Below, one piece after another: positions 31,700 through 41,096 of a stretch of 53,532 nucleotides of DNA. The position numbers and the translations under genes were made by a program. This DNA comes from Bacteroidaceae bacterium. GTDB lineage: Bacteria > Bacteroidota > Bacteroidia > Bacteroidales > Bacteroidaceae. The notes under the pieces are model-generated. The model ran no database searches and had not been told where the DNA came from. It saw only the letters and a list, made by a program, of their open reading frames with translations. The stretch lies in the NCBI GenBank assembly GCA_017619335.1, contig JAFZSP010000050.1, forward strand, positions 1 through 53,532, in the 5' to 3' direction. Positions within the stretch are counted from its first letter, which is position 1; every line of letters starts with the position of its first letter.

Positions 31700-33349
31700 A
31701 TGAAGAAACTACTGTTTACGCTCCTGTTGCTGGCCGCTACTGCGACCTTTGCACAGCGCGCCGATTACCGCATTATCCCCCTGCCGGGAAGCATCGAGAC
31801 AGACACCCCCCAGTGTTTCACCCTGCGCAGCGGCATGGGCATCTCCTTTGATGCCACGAATCCAGAAATTGCCCGCAACGCCGCTTTCCTCCAGCAGTGG
31901 GTGCAGGAACTCACGGGCCTGCAACTTGCCTTGACACCCGATGACCCGAAAGCCGCCATCCGCCTCTCCCTGAGTCTGGATGCCTCCACAAAAACCAAGA
32001 AAACCAAGCGAGCCAAGAAGGGCCTGCAGCCCGAAGAACTGACGCCCCAGCAGCAGGAGGCCTACGCCATCACCGTCACCGCCAGCGGCATACAGCTCCA
32101 GGCCCGCCAGCCCGTCGGCCTCTTCCGTGCCGCCCAGACCCTCCGGAAAGCCCTGCCCGTCACAGACGGCGCCGCCGGTGGCATAGAACTGCCCTTCGTG
32201 AAACTGGCAGACCAGCCCCGCTTCGACTATCGCGGCACCCACCTGGACTGCTCACGCCATTTCTTCACCGTGGATTTCATCCAGCGCTACCTTGACGTCC
32301 TCGCAATGCACGGCTGCAACCAATTCCACTGGCACCTCACCGACAACGATGGCTGGCGCTTCGAGGTCAAGGCCTTGCCCGACCTTGCAGAAAAAGGACA
32401 GTGGCGTGACCAGTCACCACTGCGCCGCGCTGGCCTCTGGGACGGCACACCCTACGGCGGTCGCTACACCCAAGAGGAGTGCCGCGAGCTGGTGCGCTAC
32501 GCTGCCGAACGCTACATCAACATCATCCCCGAGATTGACATCCCAGCACACATCGCCAGCGCACTGAAAGTCTATCCCGACCTCCGCTGCCCTGTGCAGG
32601 GCGAGTGGGGAGTGGACCAGGTGCTCTGCGCCGGCAACCCCAAGACGCTGCCGCTCCTGAAAACCATCTTCGGAGAACTCTGTGACGTCTTTCCCTCCCG
32701 CTACATTCACATCGGCGGTGACGAATGTCCCAAGGGAGGCTGGCGCAAGTGCCCCAAATGTCAAGCAAAAATCCAGGAACTCAGCCTCCAGGACGACGGC
32801 CATCATGCCCCCGAGAACCAACTGCAGACGTGGATGAACCGACAGATAGGACAGTTCCTCGCCGAGCGCGGACGTGACATCATCGGCTGGGACGAGATCC
32901 TGGAAGGAGGCCTCACAGACGGCGGGCTCGTGATGTCCTGGCGCGGTGTCAAGGGAGGCATCGAAGCCGCCCGCCAGCACCATCGCGTCATTATGACACC
33001 CACCGACAACTGCTACTTCGACTATTACCAGCTCCGCGACCATGACCGCCAGCCGCCAGCCATCGGCTACTACCTGCCACTGACACGCGTCTATGCCTTT
33101 GAGCCACTGGAAGGCATCCCAGAGGAGGAACAGCAGTACATCCTCGGCGCACAGGCCAACCTCTGGACAGAGTTCGTAGCCTACCCACAGCACGTCTTCT
33201 ACATGCTTCTGCCCCGTCTGGACGCCCTCAGTGAAGTGCAGTGGTGCCGACCGGATCAGAAGGACTTTGAAGACTTCCGCACCAGACTCTCCCGCCTCCA
33301 GCGCACCTACGACCGTCTCGGCATCAACTACTGTCACGACATCGAGTGA
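31700..33349 (+). CDS. beta-N-acetylhexosaminidase, GH20 (copy 2)
   Basis: 549 aa, signal peptide ending ATATFA. Same domain order as the GH20 protein at 6925-8589 and clearly a paralogue: RADYRIIPLPGSIETD versus RADFHVIPMPQSIQTD, and a similar Lys-rich insert (KTKKTKRAKKG). The catalytic pair is in HIGGDE (Asp341-Glu342); GCNQFHWHLTDNDGWRFEV and PEIDIPAH are present. It lies 72 bp after the DUF4859 gene with a terminator between, so it may have its own promoter. Confidence 0.93.
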   Translation: MKKLLFTLLLLAATATFAQRADYRIIPLPGSIETDTPQCFTLRSGMGISFDATNPEIARNAAFLQQWVQELTGLQLALTPDDPKAAIRLSLSLDASTKTKKTKRAKKGLQPEELTPQQQEAYAITVTASGIQLQARQPVGLFRAAQTLRKALPVTDGAAGGIELPFVKLADQPRFDYRGTHLDCSRHFFTVDFIQRYLDVLAMHGCNQFHWHLTDNDGWRFEVKALPDLAEKGQWRDQSPLRRAGLWDGTPYGGRYTQEECRELVRYAAERYINIIPEIDIPAHIASALKVYPDLRCPVQGEWGVDQVLCAGNPKTLPLLKTIFGELCDVFPSRYIHIGGDECPKGGWRKCPKCQAKIQELSLQDDGHHAPENQLQTWMNRQIGQFLAERGRDIIGWDEILEGGLTDGGLVMSWRGVKGGIEAARQHHRVIMTPTDNCYFDYYQLRDHDRQPPAIGYYLPLTRVYAFEPLEGIPEEEQQYILGAQANLWTEFVAYPQHVFYMLLPRLDALSEVQWCRPDQKDFEDFRTRLSRLQRTYDRLGINYCHDIE

Positions 33350-33495
33350 CAATTGGATATGAAAGGACAAGAAATAATTATGGGCTTGGAAAGAAAGCGG
33401 TCTGCTGGCCAATAAAATTCATCCAACGTTATCTCTTTGACCGATTTTTCACTCACATTGACCTGAAATTTGCTCTTTATAATATAATAAAGGTG

Positions 33496-33503
33496 TACTT
33501 TTG
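33496..33503 (+). promoter_or_regulatory. promoter of the 1491-aa gene
   Basis: -7 box TACTTTTG with TTTG at 33470-33473 (22-nt spacer); 53 bases before the ATG at 33557. The rest of 33350-33556 shows nothing else. Confidence 0.65.
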
Positions 33504-33556
33504 CCCCCGAAATATTGAATCAACCTATTGTTTAACTCTCTTAAAAGACAGTTTTT

Positions 33557-36500
33557 ATGAAAAAATTCTTTCTTTTAGCAATCGCACTGTTTGGGGGAAT
33601 TCTCTCATCACAGGCACAGAACTCACCTTATGAAGGTTCTGTGGCAGCTGCTGGCGACTTCTTCATTTATAATGTGGAGTCGGGCTATTGGTTGCAGAAC
33701 AACAACCGTAAAGGTGACTGGAACTCTCAAGTGGAATTGGACCCAGAGGGTTTCGATTGGGAACTGATCGCCTTAGACGGCGGTACGTGGCAATTGAACC
33801 CCAAATTCGGCAACAACCACAGCTTGAATTCAGATGCCGACAACGGTTACATGGACACAGGTAGGCCCGTGAGTGCCTGGACGCTGACTCCAGTTGAAGG
33901 TGTCTCCAATGGCTACACCATTTCCTCCAATGGCACCACGCTGGGAACTAATGCTGACAAGTTCCTTATTAAGAATGCAGAGGGTTCTGCTGCAATCTTC
34001 CAACTCGTTACTGCTGCAGAGCGTCTTGCTGTTCAACAAGCCAAGTATGCCGAAGTCAGCGGTTCGAATCCCATGGACCTCACTTGGATGATTCCCGGAG
34101 CAAATATGAACATTGCCGACGAGCATGCAGATGCTCTTGTCAAGGTGGTTCCTGAGAAGGCCGCTGCCCGTTTCGTTACGGGACAGACCAATGTCAATCC
34201 AGGCAACGGCGTCCGCGAAATTTGGAGCAACGATGGTGGTGCTTACGATATCGGTTATAAGCTGACAGGTCTGCCCGATGGCGTTTATCGTTTCACCGTT
34301 AGTGGTTACTACCGCGATGGCAGTTGCGACAATACGAACTGGACTGGCGTCATAGGACAAAAGCACAAAGAAGGAACAGAGGAAATCCGTCCAGTCATCT
34401 ATCTCAACGACAAGACGCAGCCCATCCTGTCCATTTGTGCTCCCGAACTTACTGCTGCTGCTCATGGTTGTAACAGATCTTCAGCTGGCATCTTTGTGCC
34501 TGACAATACAGGACAGGCATCTGAAGCCACAGCCGCTGGACTGTATCTGAACAAGACCATGAAGATTGTGATTTCCGATGGTATTATTGATCTGGGTGTC
34601 CGCGCCACAGATGGAGTCGGCGATGACTGGCTCATCCTTGACAAATTCCAATTGGTTTACTACGGTCCCGACAATCTTCCCAGCTATCTTGCCCTCTTGC
34701 AAGCAGCCATTGACGAGGCTGAGGCTTGGGATGCTTCCAACACCAGCACTGCTTTGGCAGATGCCCTGGACGAAGCTGTTTCAGCAGGCAAAGCAACGCT
34801 GACCAGTGACGACACAGATGAAGTGGAGGCTGCCACAGAGGCCATCAAAGCAGCTTTGAATGCAGCCAAGGCTATTGATGTCTCTATCTTGAAGGCAACT
34901 ATGGTCCTCGCAGAGTCAGAAGGTGTTGACGTTACTGCTGTTTCCGATGTAATTGCCAACGCCACGAACAGTGGTGAGGTTTCAAGTGCGCTCGACGCTC
35001 TCCGCATTGCTCGTAAGATTAATGCTCTCGGCGGTGCTCCTGATATCTACACTGGTTCCGTTCCCACTGCAGATAAAGAATATTATTTCTTCAACCTCGG
35101 CACAGGAATGTGGCTGAGCGCTGGTTCTGACTGGAATACGCATGCTGCTGTAGATCAAGCTGGCTGGCTCTTCAAGCTCAACGAGTCTGGCGAAGGATTC
35201 ACCATCACCAGCTCTATGGGTTCATTCAATAACACTCCCTATGTAGATACCGGTGCCAACACTGTCTATACATTCCAGGCAGTCGAAGGCAAGGAAGGTG
35301 TGTATAACATCCTCGAAGGCGAAGACCTTCTCGGTTATAACCCTGATGGAAAGACTGATGGAAAGAAGTACTGGAGTAGCGTTTCCAATGTGGCTGGTGC
35401 AGATGCCACAGATGCCAACTACCAGTGGAAGCTGGTGACGAAGGAAGAGCGCGATGCACTTCTGTCAACTGGTGCCGTGGACAACCCTGTGGATGCCACC
35501 TATTTCATCAACAACCCCAGTCTGCTGCGTAAACCTGGCTACAATATGTGGGAAAAAGTTGTTAATGGTGGTAACGGTGGTGCCCGTGTCTCCTCTCAGA
35601 CCGACGGGAATGACGACCGCGCTGCTGACTACGGCTATGAGTATTGGAACTGCGATAACTTCAAGTTCTCACAGTCACTGACAGACCTGAAGCGAGGCCT
35701 CTACGTCGTGAGCGTACAAGGCTTCTGGCGTGAAGGTGACGGTAGCAACCAAGCCAATATCGTTAATAACGGAGGTGAACTGAAACAAAAAGCTTACGTC
35801 TTTGCAAATGGTGAGCAGGCTCCTCTTCCCAATATCGCAAGCTATCTTGACTTCGTTCCTGGTGTGGGAACTGCTGTCACCGATAACGGCAACTTCCCCA
35901 ACTGGCCTCGTGAAGCTTTTGAGTATTTCGAAACAGGTGCTTTCACGGCTTCAGTTCAAGTGGTCGTGGGTTCCGATCACAAACTGACCCTCGGTGTCGG
36001 CGTAGATGAGAAAGTTGCCTATGGTGACTGGGTTGTCTTTGACAACTTCCGTCTGGCCTATCTGGGAAGTGATGTAGATATCAATCTCTATCTCTCAGCG
36101 CTCACAGAGGCCCTGAATGCAGCAAAAGAATTCGACGCTTCCACCACGACCGCCAATTTGGCAGAGGCTCTTGAAGAAGCTGTTGCTGCAGGTGAACTAT
36201 TATTGGATTCTGATGACCCCGATGAACTGGATGCCGCAACTGTTGCCATCAAAGAAGCCTTAGAAGCTGCAAAGGCTGTGAATGTCGTGGCTCTGAGACA
36301 GACCATCGTATTGGCTGAAAAAGAGGGCATTGTAGTCGAAGAAGCCAAGGAAGTGTCAGAGAATGCAACAACAGCTGCCGAAGTTGACGACATGCTCTTC
36401 CAACTCCGTGCTGCCCGCAAGGTGCTTGCACTTGGTGGTGCCCCCGACATCTACACAGGTTCCGAACCCGCTGCTGGTGAGTTCTACTTCTTTAACCTCG

Positions 36501-38032
36501 GCACTGGTATGTGGCTGAACCAGGGTTCCGACTGGTGCACCCACGCTGCTGTTGACCAGGCTGGTCTGCTTGTGACCTTCGAAGAGAGCGAGGATGGTGA
36601 AGGCTTCATCTTCCGCACTCCTTGGGGTTCCTTCAACAACTCTCCTTACACTGATACGGGTGCCCAGACCGTCTATAAATTCCAAGCTGTGGAAGGCAAG
36701 AAGAATGTCTATAACATCCTCGAAGGCGAAGACCTCATGGGTTGGAATCCTTATGGCAAGACTGATGGCAAGAAGTATTGGAGCAGCGTTTCCAACGTGG
36801 CTGGTGCAGATCCTGCCGACCCATGCTATCAGTGGAAGATTGTGAGCAAGGCAGAGCGTGACGCACTCCTTGCAACTGCAACACCCGACGATCCCGTGGA
36901 TGCTACTTACCTCATCGGGAATGCCAGCCTGATGCGTCAGCCCGGCTACGATATGTGGATTAAGGAAGTTGATGGCGGCAACGGCGGTGCCCGTGTCTCC
37001 TCTCAGACCGATGGCGATGGCAACCGCGCTGCAGACTTCGGTTGGGAAGTATGGAACAGCAATAGCTTCAAGTTCTATCAGAAGCTGGAGAATCTTCCCG
37101 CAGGTATCTACGAAATCAGCGTTCAGGGTTTCTGGCGTGAAGGCGACGGCGGCAATCAGGCTCGCATCGTCAACGAAGGAGGCGAACTCAACCAGTTGGC
37201 ATACCTCTATGCCAACGATGAGGCAGAGCTGCTGCCCAACATCGCCAGCTGTCCCGACTTCGTTCCTGGTGTGGGAACAGCTGTCACCAATTACGGCAAC
37301 TTCCCCAACTGGCCAGCAGAGGCATTTGAATACTTTGAGACTGGTGCTTACAAGACAAGTGTGGAAGTCTTTGTTCCCGGCGATGGCAAACTGACAATCG
37401 GTGTTGGTGTTGACGAAAAGGCTGAAGTCGGCGACTGGGTGGTCTTTGACAACTTCCGTCTCCTCTATCTCGGTCCCGTGGTAGAGACTGTTGACGTGAC
37501 TGTTACCGACGCTGGTTACGCCACCTTCGTGGCTCCCTTCGAGGCAGAAGTTCCGGAAGGTGTTACCGCTTACTACGTTGAGGTCAAGACCGACGGTGTG
37601 AACTTGGAACTCACAGAGGTGAACCCGATTCCCGCCAACTCACCTGTGGTGCTGAAGGCTGCTCCTGGTGATTATATATTCTCTGGAAATCTCGTCGGAG
37701 AAGTAGAGTATCCCGTTGCAGGTGACCTCGTTGGAACCTACGAGGATATCGAAGCTCCCTTCGACTGCCACGTGTTGCAGAACCAGGACGGTGTGGTCGG
37801 CTTCTATCAGGTCTTGGACGTGCAGCCCACAGTGAAAGCCAATCACGCTTACCTCACGGCTCCCGTCTTTGACGATGAGGTCAAGGTGTACCACCTCGGC
37901 GACACCGCCACCGGTATCCAGATGGCAGAGTCCGAGAATGCTCCCGCCGTCATCTACAACCTTGCTGGTCAGCGCCTCAACCGTGCTCAAAAGGGTATCT
38001 TCATCGTGAATGGCAAAAAAGAGGTGAAGTAA
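33557..38032 (+). CDS. 1491-aa secreted repeat protein with type IX-like tail
   Basis: Signal peptide MKKFFLLAIALFGGILSSQAQ. Two near-identical units of 468 aa start at about residues 492 (LGGAPDIYTGSVPT) and 960 (LGGAPDIYTGSEPA). Each has FFNLGTGMWL (a lectin-like strand), KYWSSVSNVAGAD, RVSSQTDG, VQGFWREGDG and FDNFRLAYLG, then, in the first two blocks, an Ala/Glu-rich helical bundle (EALEEAVAAGE). The first 490 residues are a more distant copy. The C-terminus VIYNLAGQRLNRAQKGIFIV is a sorting tail. No catalytic motif seen; a surface adhesin or glycan binder is possible. A 51-aa peptide gene follows. Confidence 0.75.
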   Translation: MKKFFLLAIALFGGILSSQAQNSPYEGSVAAAGDFFIYNVESGYWLQNNNRKGDWNSQVELDPEGFDWELIALDGGTWQLNPKFGNNHSLNSDADNGYMDTGRPVSAWTLTPVEGVSNGYTISSNGTTLGTNADKFLIKNAEGSAAIFQLVTAAERLAVQQAKYAEVSGSNPMDLTWMIPGANMNIADEHADALVKVVPEKAAARFVTGQTNVNPGNGVREIWSNDGGAYDIGYKLTGLPDGVYRFTVSGYYRDGSCDNTNWTGVIGQKHKEGTEEIRPVIYLNDKTQPILSICAPELTAAAHGCNRSSAGIFVPDNTGQASEATAAGLYLNKTMKIVISDGIIDLGVRATDGVGDDWLILDKFQLVYYGPDNLPSYLALLQAAIDEAEAWDASNTSTALADALDEAVSAGKATLTSDDTDEVEAATEAIKAALNAAKAIDVSILKATMVLAESEGVDVTAVSDVIANATNSGEVSSALDALRIARKINALGGAPDIYTGSVPTADKEYYFFNLGTGMWLSAGSDWNTHAAVDQAGWLFKLNESGEGFTITSSMGSFNNTPYVDTGANTVYTFQAVEGKEGVYNILEGEDLLGYNPDGKTDGKKYWSSVSNVAGADATDANYQWKLVTKEERDALLSTGAVDNPVDATYFINNPSLLRKPGYNMWEKVVNGGNGGARVSSQTDGNDDRAADYGYEYWNCDNFKFSQSLTDLKRGLYVVSVQGFWREGDGSNQANIVNNGGELKQKAYVFANGEQAPLPNIASYLDFVPGVGTAVTDNGNFPNWPREAFEYFETGAFTASVQVVVGSDHKLTLGVGVDEKVAYGDWVVFDNFRLAYLGSDVDINLYLSALTEALNAAKEFDASTTTANLAEALEEAVAAGELLLDSDDPDELDAATVAIKEALEAAKAVNVVALRQTIVLAEKEGIVVEEAKEVSENATTAAEVDDMLFQLRAARKVLALGGAPDIYTGSEPAAGEFYFFNLGTGMWLNQGSDWCTHAAVDQAGLLVTFEESEDGEGFIFRTPWGSFNNSPYTDTGAQTVYKFQAVEGKKNVYNILEGEDLMGWNPYGKTDGKKYWSSVSNVAGADPADPCYQWKIVSKAERDALLATATPDDPVDATYLIGNASLMRQPGYDMWIKEVDGGNGGARVSSQTDGDGNRAADFGWEVWNSNSFKFYQKLENLPAGIYEISVQGFWREGDGGNQARIVNEGGELNQLAYLYANDEAELLPNIASCPDFVPGVGTAVTNYGNFPNWPAEAFEYFETGAYKTSVEVFVPGDGKLTIGVGVDEKAEVGDWVVFDNFRLLYLGPVVETVDVTVTDAGYATFVAPFEAEVPEGVTAYYVEVKTDGVNLELTEVNPIPANSPVVLKAAPGDYIFSGNLVGEVEYPVAGDLVGTYEDIEAPFDCHVLQNQDGVVGFYQVLDVQPTVKANHAYLTAPVFDDEVKVYHLGDTATGIQMAESENAPAVIYNLAGQRLNRAQKGIFIVNGKKEVK

Positions 38033-38093
38033 TTTCAAATCGCAAATCCTATCATTTCAAATTTGAAAGTATAATCTCAAAATGTACAAGACA

Positions 38094-38249
38094 ATGAAAA
38101 AGACATATATCCTTCCCACCATGAAGGTCGAGGACCTCGGTGTGACACAGATTATTGCTCTTTCCCTCAAGGACGGCCAGGCAGATGATTCTGATGCTTT
38201 GGTGAAATCCAATGACAACTGGGACATTTGGTCATCAGAGGAAGAGTAA
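38094..38249 (+). CDS. 51-aa peptide, member of a paired family
   Basis: It starts MKKTYILPTMKV, has IIALS at positions 20-24 and an acidic end (WDIWSSEEE). The gene at 46093-46248 is also 51 aa, starts MKKRYVIPAMKP and has IIALS at the same positions. A second in-frame ATG lies at 38082, but the start shared with the paralogue is at 38094. It follows the 1491-aa secreted protein by 61 bp and precedes a terminator, so the two are probably co-transcribed. There is no signal peptide. Function unknown. Confidence 0.7.
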   Translation: MKKTYILPTMKVEDLGVTQIIALSLKDGQADDSDALVKSNDNWDIWSSEEE

Positions 38250-38280
38250 CCCCTCAGCTATCACACATTAATAGTATTAA

Positions 38281-38312
38281 GAGAGGCAGAGACGGCAGCG
38301 TTTCTGCCTCTC
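38281..38312 (+). terminator. hairpin terminator after the 51-aa peptide gene
   Basis: Perfect 10-bp stem GAGAGGCAGA / TCTGCCTCTC followed by TTGATTTGTTTG. Confidence 0.75.
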
Positions 38313-38380
38313 TTGATTTGTTTGACCGTTTATTATCCCTTTTTGACGAGATTCTATGGAGGATAATGGAAGAAAAGCCG

Positions 38381-38388
38381 TACCTTTG
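38381..38388 (+). promoter_or_regulatory. -7 box TACCTTTG of the second GH127-like gene
   Basis: TACCTTTG, 19 bases before the first good ATG (38408). It rules out longer upstream starts in the same frame. Confidence 0.6.
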
Positions 38389-38407
38389 CAGCGCAAAACA
38401 ACGAACA

Positions 38408-40546
38408 ATGGAACGAACAATGAAACCGAGACTATGGCTCTGTACGGCACTGGCGTTGCTGACCAGTTGTGTGCAGGCAACCGTCACTGTGGTGGACAGA
38501 CCACCGTTGGCCGATAAGGCCAACTACCCCGCCTACCGTGCCCCGCTTCATGGCGGACGCCTGCTGAAACTGCCTGTGGGACAAGTGCAGCCCCGTGGCT
38601 GGCTGCGCCAGCTGCTGGTGCGCCAGCGCGATGGCCTGAACGGGCAGTTGGGCACCGTCAGCGCCTGGTTGGACAAACGCAACAACCAGTGGCTCAGCGA
38701 CGGCGGCGACCACGGCTGGGAAGAGGTGCCCTACTGGCTGCGCGGCTACGCCAGTATGGCCTATATCCTGAACGAGGACGCCCTGAAGGCCGAGGCGCAG
38801 ACGTGGTTTGAAGGCGTCTTCCAGAACCTGAAGGCCGACGGCTTCCTGGGTCCCCGCAACCAGTCGGGCGGACGCCCCGAGGTGTGGGCGCAGATGATCA
38901 TGCTCTGGGCACTGCAGACCTACTATGAATTCACCGAGGACCCGCGCGTGCTCACTGCCATGACCAACTACTTCAAGTGGGAACTCTCTGTGGCCGACGA
39001 CCAGTTCCTGGAGGACTACTGGGAGAACAAACGCGGCGGCGACAACGAGTGGAGCGTCATCTGGCTTTACAACCGCACAGGCGACGAGTCCCTGCTGCCG
39101 CTCATTGAGAAGCTGCACCGGAACACCGCCGACTGGACCCTCCAGCGTGACCTGCCCAACTGGCACGGGGTGAATGTGGCACAGGGCTTCCGCGAACCCG
39201 CCACCTATTATGTATATACGGGCGACAAGAAGATGCTGCAGGCAGCCTACGACAATCAGGCCTACATGCGCGAGCGCTACGGTCAGGTACCGGGCGGCAT
39301 GTATGGTGCCGACGAGAATGCCCGCAAGGGTTACATCGACCCCCGCCAGGGCGCCGAGACCTGTGCGCTGGTGGAGCAGATGGCCTCCGATGAGATTATG
39401 ATGAGCATCACCGGCGACCCCGCGTGGGCCGACCACTGCGAGGATGTGGCGCTGAACACCTTCACGGCTTCCATGATGCCCGACCTGCGCGGCCTGCGCT
39501 ACATCACCTCGCCCAATATGGCCATCAGTGACGGCAAGAACCACGCCCCCAGCATCGACAACAGCTTGCGCGGGATGCTCTCCATGAGTCCTTTCAGCAG
39601 CCGCTGTTGCCAGCACAATCACGGAATGGGATGGCCCTACTATACCGAGCACCTCGTGATGGCCACCACAGACGGCGGCCTGGCCACGATGCTTTATGCG
39701 CCCAACGAGACCAGCGCCCTCGTGGCCGACGGTCAGCAAATCAACCTCACAGAGGACACCCATTATCCCTTTGAGGAGGACGTGACGCTGACGATCCACA
39801 CCGCCGCTCCTGTGACGTTCCCGCTCTACCTGCGCATACCCGCGTGGGCAGAGGGAGCATCGTATAGCCTCTCCCCCGACCTCTCCCCTATTAGGGAGGG
39901 GAGAAAAGTTACTTCTGTAGGCACCCTGTCACCCCTCCCTAACAGGGGAGGAGCTGGGGGAGGGGCTAAATACCTCTGCATTACCCGCAAGTGGCAGGAC
40001 GGCGATGTCGTGACCCTGCACTTCCCCATGCAGTTGCGCGCCCGCGTCTGGGCAGAGAACAAGAGCAGCGTGAGCTTCGACTACGGCCCGCTGACACTCT
40101 CCCTGCGCATCGGAGAGGAATATCGTCAGCGCGACAGCCGTGACCACGAGATTGTGCAGGACGACTCCCATTGGCAGGAAGGCGTGGATGCATCGCTCTG
40201 GCCAGCATACGAGATCTTCCCCACAACACCCTGGAACTACGCCGCTGTGGTCGATGAGCAGAACCTGCCGCAGCAGTTCACTGTCACGCGCCGCGAGTGG
40301 CCGGCAGATGACTATCCCTTCACCCTCGAAGCTGTGCCCCTCACCTTCACCATTGCCGGGCAGCGCGTGCCCGACTGGGGCTTTGACGAGACTGGTATGA
40401 CAGCCACACTGCCCAGTGCTTTCCGCCCGCGAGAGACAGAGAAGGAGACGCTGCAGCTGGTACCCATGGGTGCAGCCCGCCTCCGCATCGCCGCCTTCCC
40501 CCGTGTAGTGGAGACGGATGTGACCACGGATTGCGAAGAGGAATAA
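38408..40546 (+). CDS. GH127-like (DUF1680) glycoside hydrolase
   Basis: 712 aa from 38408 (38420 is equally possible because a GAACAATG word is duplicated). The N-terminus is a lipoprotein-like signal (ALLTSCVQA). The zinc/cysteine set of GH127 is kept: GAETC (Glu317, Cys319) and RCCQHNHG (Cys400, Cys401), but the CCPSN of the other copy is replaced by CCQHN, marking a different clade and perhaps another arabinose linkage. Residues about 490-520 are an inserted palindromic repeat (LSPDLSPIREG...LPNRGGAGGG). A frame shared with the nitroreductase operon follows after 19 bp. Confidence 0.8.
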   Translation: MERTMKPRLWLCTALALLTSCVQATVTVVDRPPLADKANYPAYRAPLHGGRLLKLPVGQVQPRGWLRQLLVRQRDGLNGQLGTVSAWLDKRNNQWLSDGGDHGWEEVPYWLRGYASMAYILNEDALKAEAQTWFEGVFQNLKADGFLGPRNQSGGRPEVWAQMIMLWALQTYYEFTEDPRVLTAMTNYFKWELSVADDQFLEDYWENKRGGDNEWSVIWLYNRTGDESLLPLIEKLHRNTADWTLQRDLPNWHGVNVAQGFREPATYYVYTGDKKMLQAAYDNQAYMRERYGQVPGGMYGADENARKGYIDPRQGAETCALVEQMASDEIMMSITGDPAWADHCEDVALNTFTASMMPDLRGLRYITSPNMAISDGKNHAPSIDNSLRGMLSMSPFSSRCCQHNHGMGWPYYTEHLVMATTDGGLATMLYAPNETSALVADGQQINLTEDTHYPFEEDVTLTIHTAAPVTFPLYLRIPAWAEGASYSLSPDLSPIREGRKVTSVGTLSPLPNRGGAGGGAKYLCITRKWQDGDVVTLHFPMQLRARVWAENKSSVSFDYGPLTLSLRIGEEYRQRDSRDHEIVQDDSHWQEGVDASLWPAYEIFPTTPWNYAAVVDEQNLPQQFTVTRREWPADDYPFTLEAVPLTFTIAGQRVPDWGFDETGMTATLPSAFRPRETEKETLQLVPMGAARLRIAAFPRVVETDVTTDCEEE
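39880..39967. repeat. GC-rich palindromic repeat inserted in frame in the GH127-like gene
   Basis: Two hairpins: CTCCCC-TATTA-GGGAG and CCTCCC (39934-39939)/GGGAGG (39946-39951), ending GCTGGGGGAGGGGCT. It sits in a loop between two conserved beta strands (LYLRIPAWAEG and YLCITRKW), where relatives have a short turn. Confidence 0.75.
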
Positions 40547-40565
40547 ACTACTAACATTTTAATAT

Positions 40566-41096
40566 ATGACACTCAATGACATTGCGCTACATCGTCGTAG
40601 CATCAGAAAGTACAATGGCACGAGCGTGAGCCGTGAAGAGCTGGAGACGCTCGTCCGCTTCGCCCAGGAAGCACCCAGCTGGAAGAACCAGCAGACTTCG
40701 CGTTATCACATCGTCACCTCTCCTGCCCTTCTGGCCCAAGCCCGTACCTGTCTGGGCGGCTCCAACCCTCAAAAGACAGAGGGCGTGGGAGCACTCATTG
40801 TGACCTCGTTCAAACACAATATCGTGGGGCACACCCACGGAGAGCCCGACAACGAGGGCGGCAACGGCTGGGGCTGGTATGATCTGGGCCTGCAAAATGC
40901 CTACCTCCTGCTGAAAGCTGCTGAAATGGACTTGGACACCCTCGTCATCGGTATCCGTTCTGCGGAACAGCTCCGCAGCCTACTCGCCATTCCCGAGGAC
41001 GAGACCATCGGTGCCGTCATAGCCGTGGGGCATCGCGTGGAAGACGCTCAGCGCCCGCCACGTAAGGAACTCAGCGAGATTGTCCAATTCATTTAG
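40566..41096 (+). CDS. nitroreductase-family flavoprotein
   Basis: 176 aa. Starts ALHRRSIRKYNGTSVSREEL, then FAQEAPSWKNQQTSRYHIV and LGLQNAYLLLKAAEMDLDTLVIG, the FMN-binding pattern of NAD(P)H nitroreductases. It reduces nitro compounds, quinones or flavins in the cytoplasm; the natural substrate is unknown. It lies 19 bp after the GH127-like gene. Its 3' end overlaps the convergent GT87-like gene by 8 bp. Confidence 0.88.
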   Translation: MTLNDIALHRRSIRKYNGTSVSREELETLVRFAQEAPSWKNQQTSRYHIVTSPALLAQARTCLGGSNPQKTEGVGALIVTSFKHNIVGHTHGEPDNEGGNGWGWYDLGLQNAYLLLKAAEMDLDTLVIGIRSAEQLRSLLAIPEDETIGAVIAVGHRVEDAQRPPRKELSEIVQFI

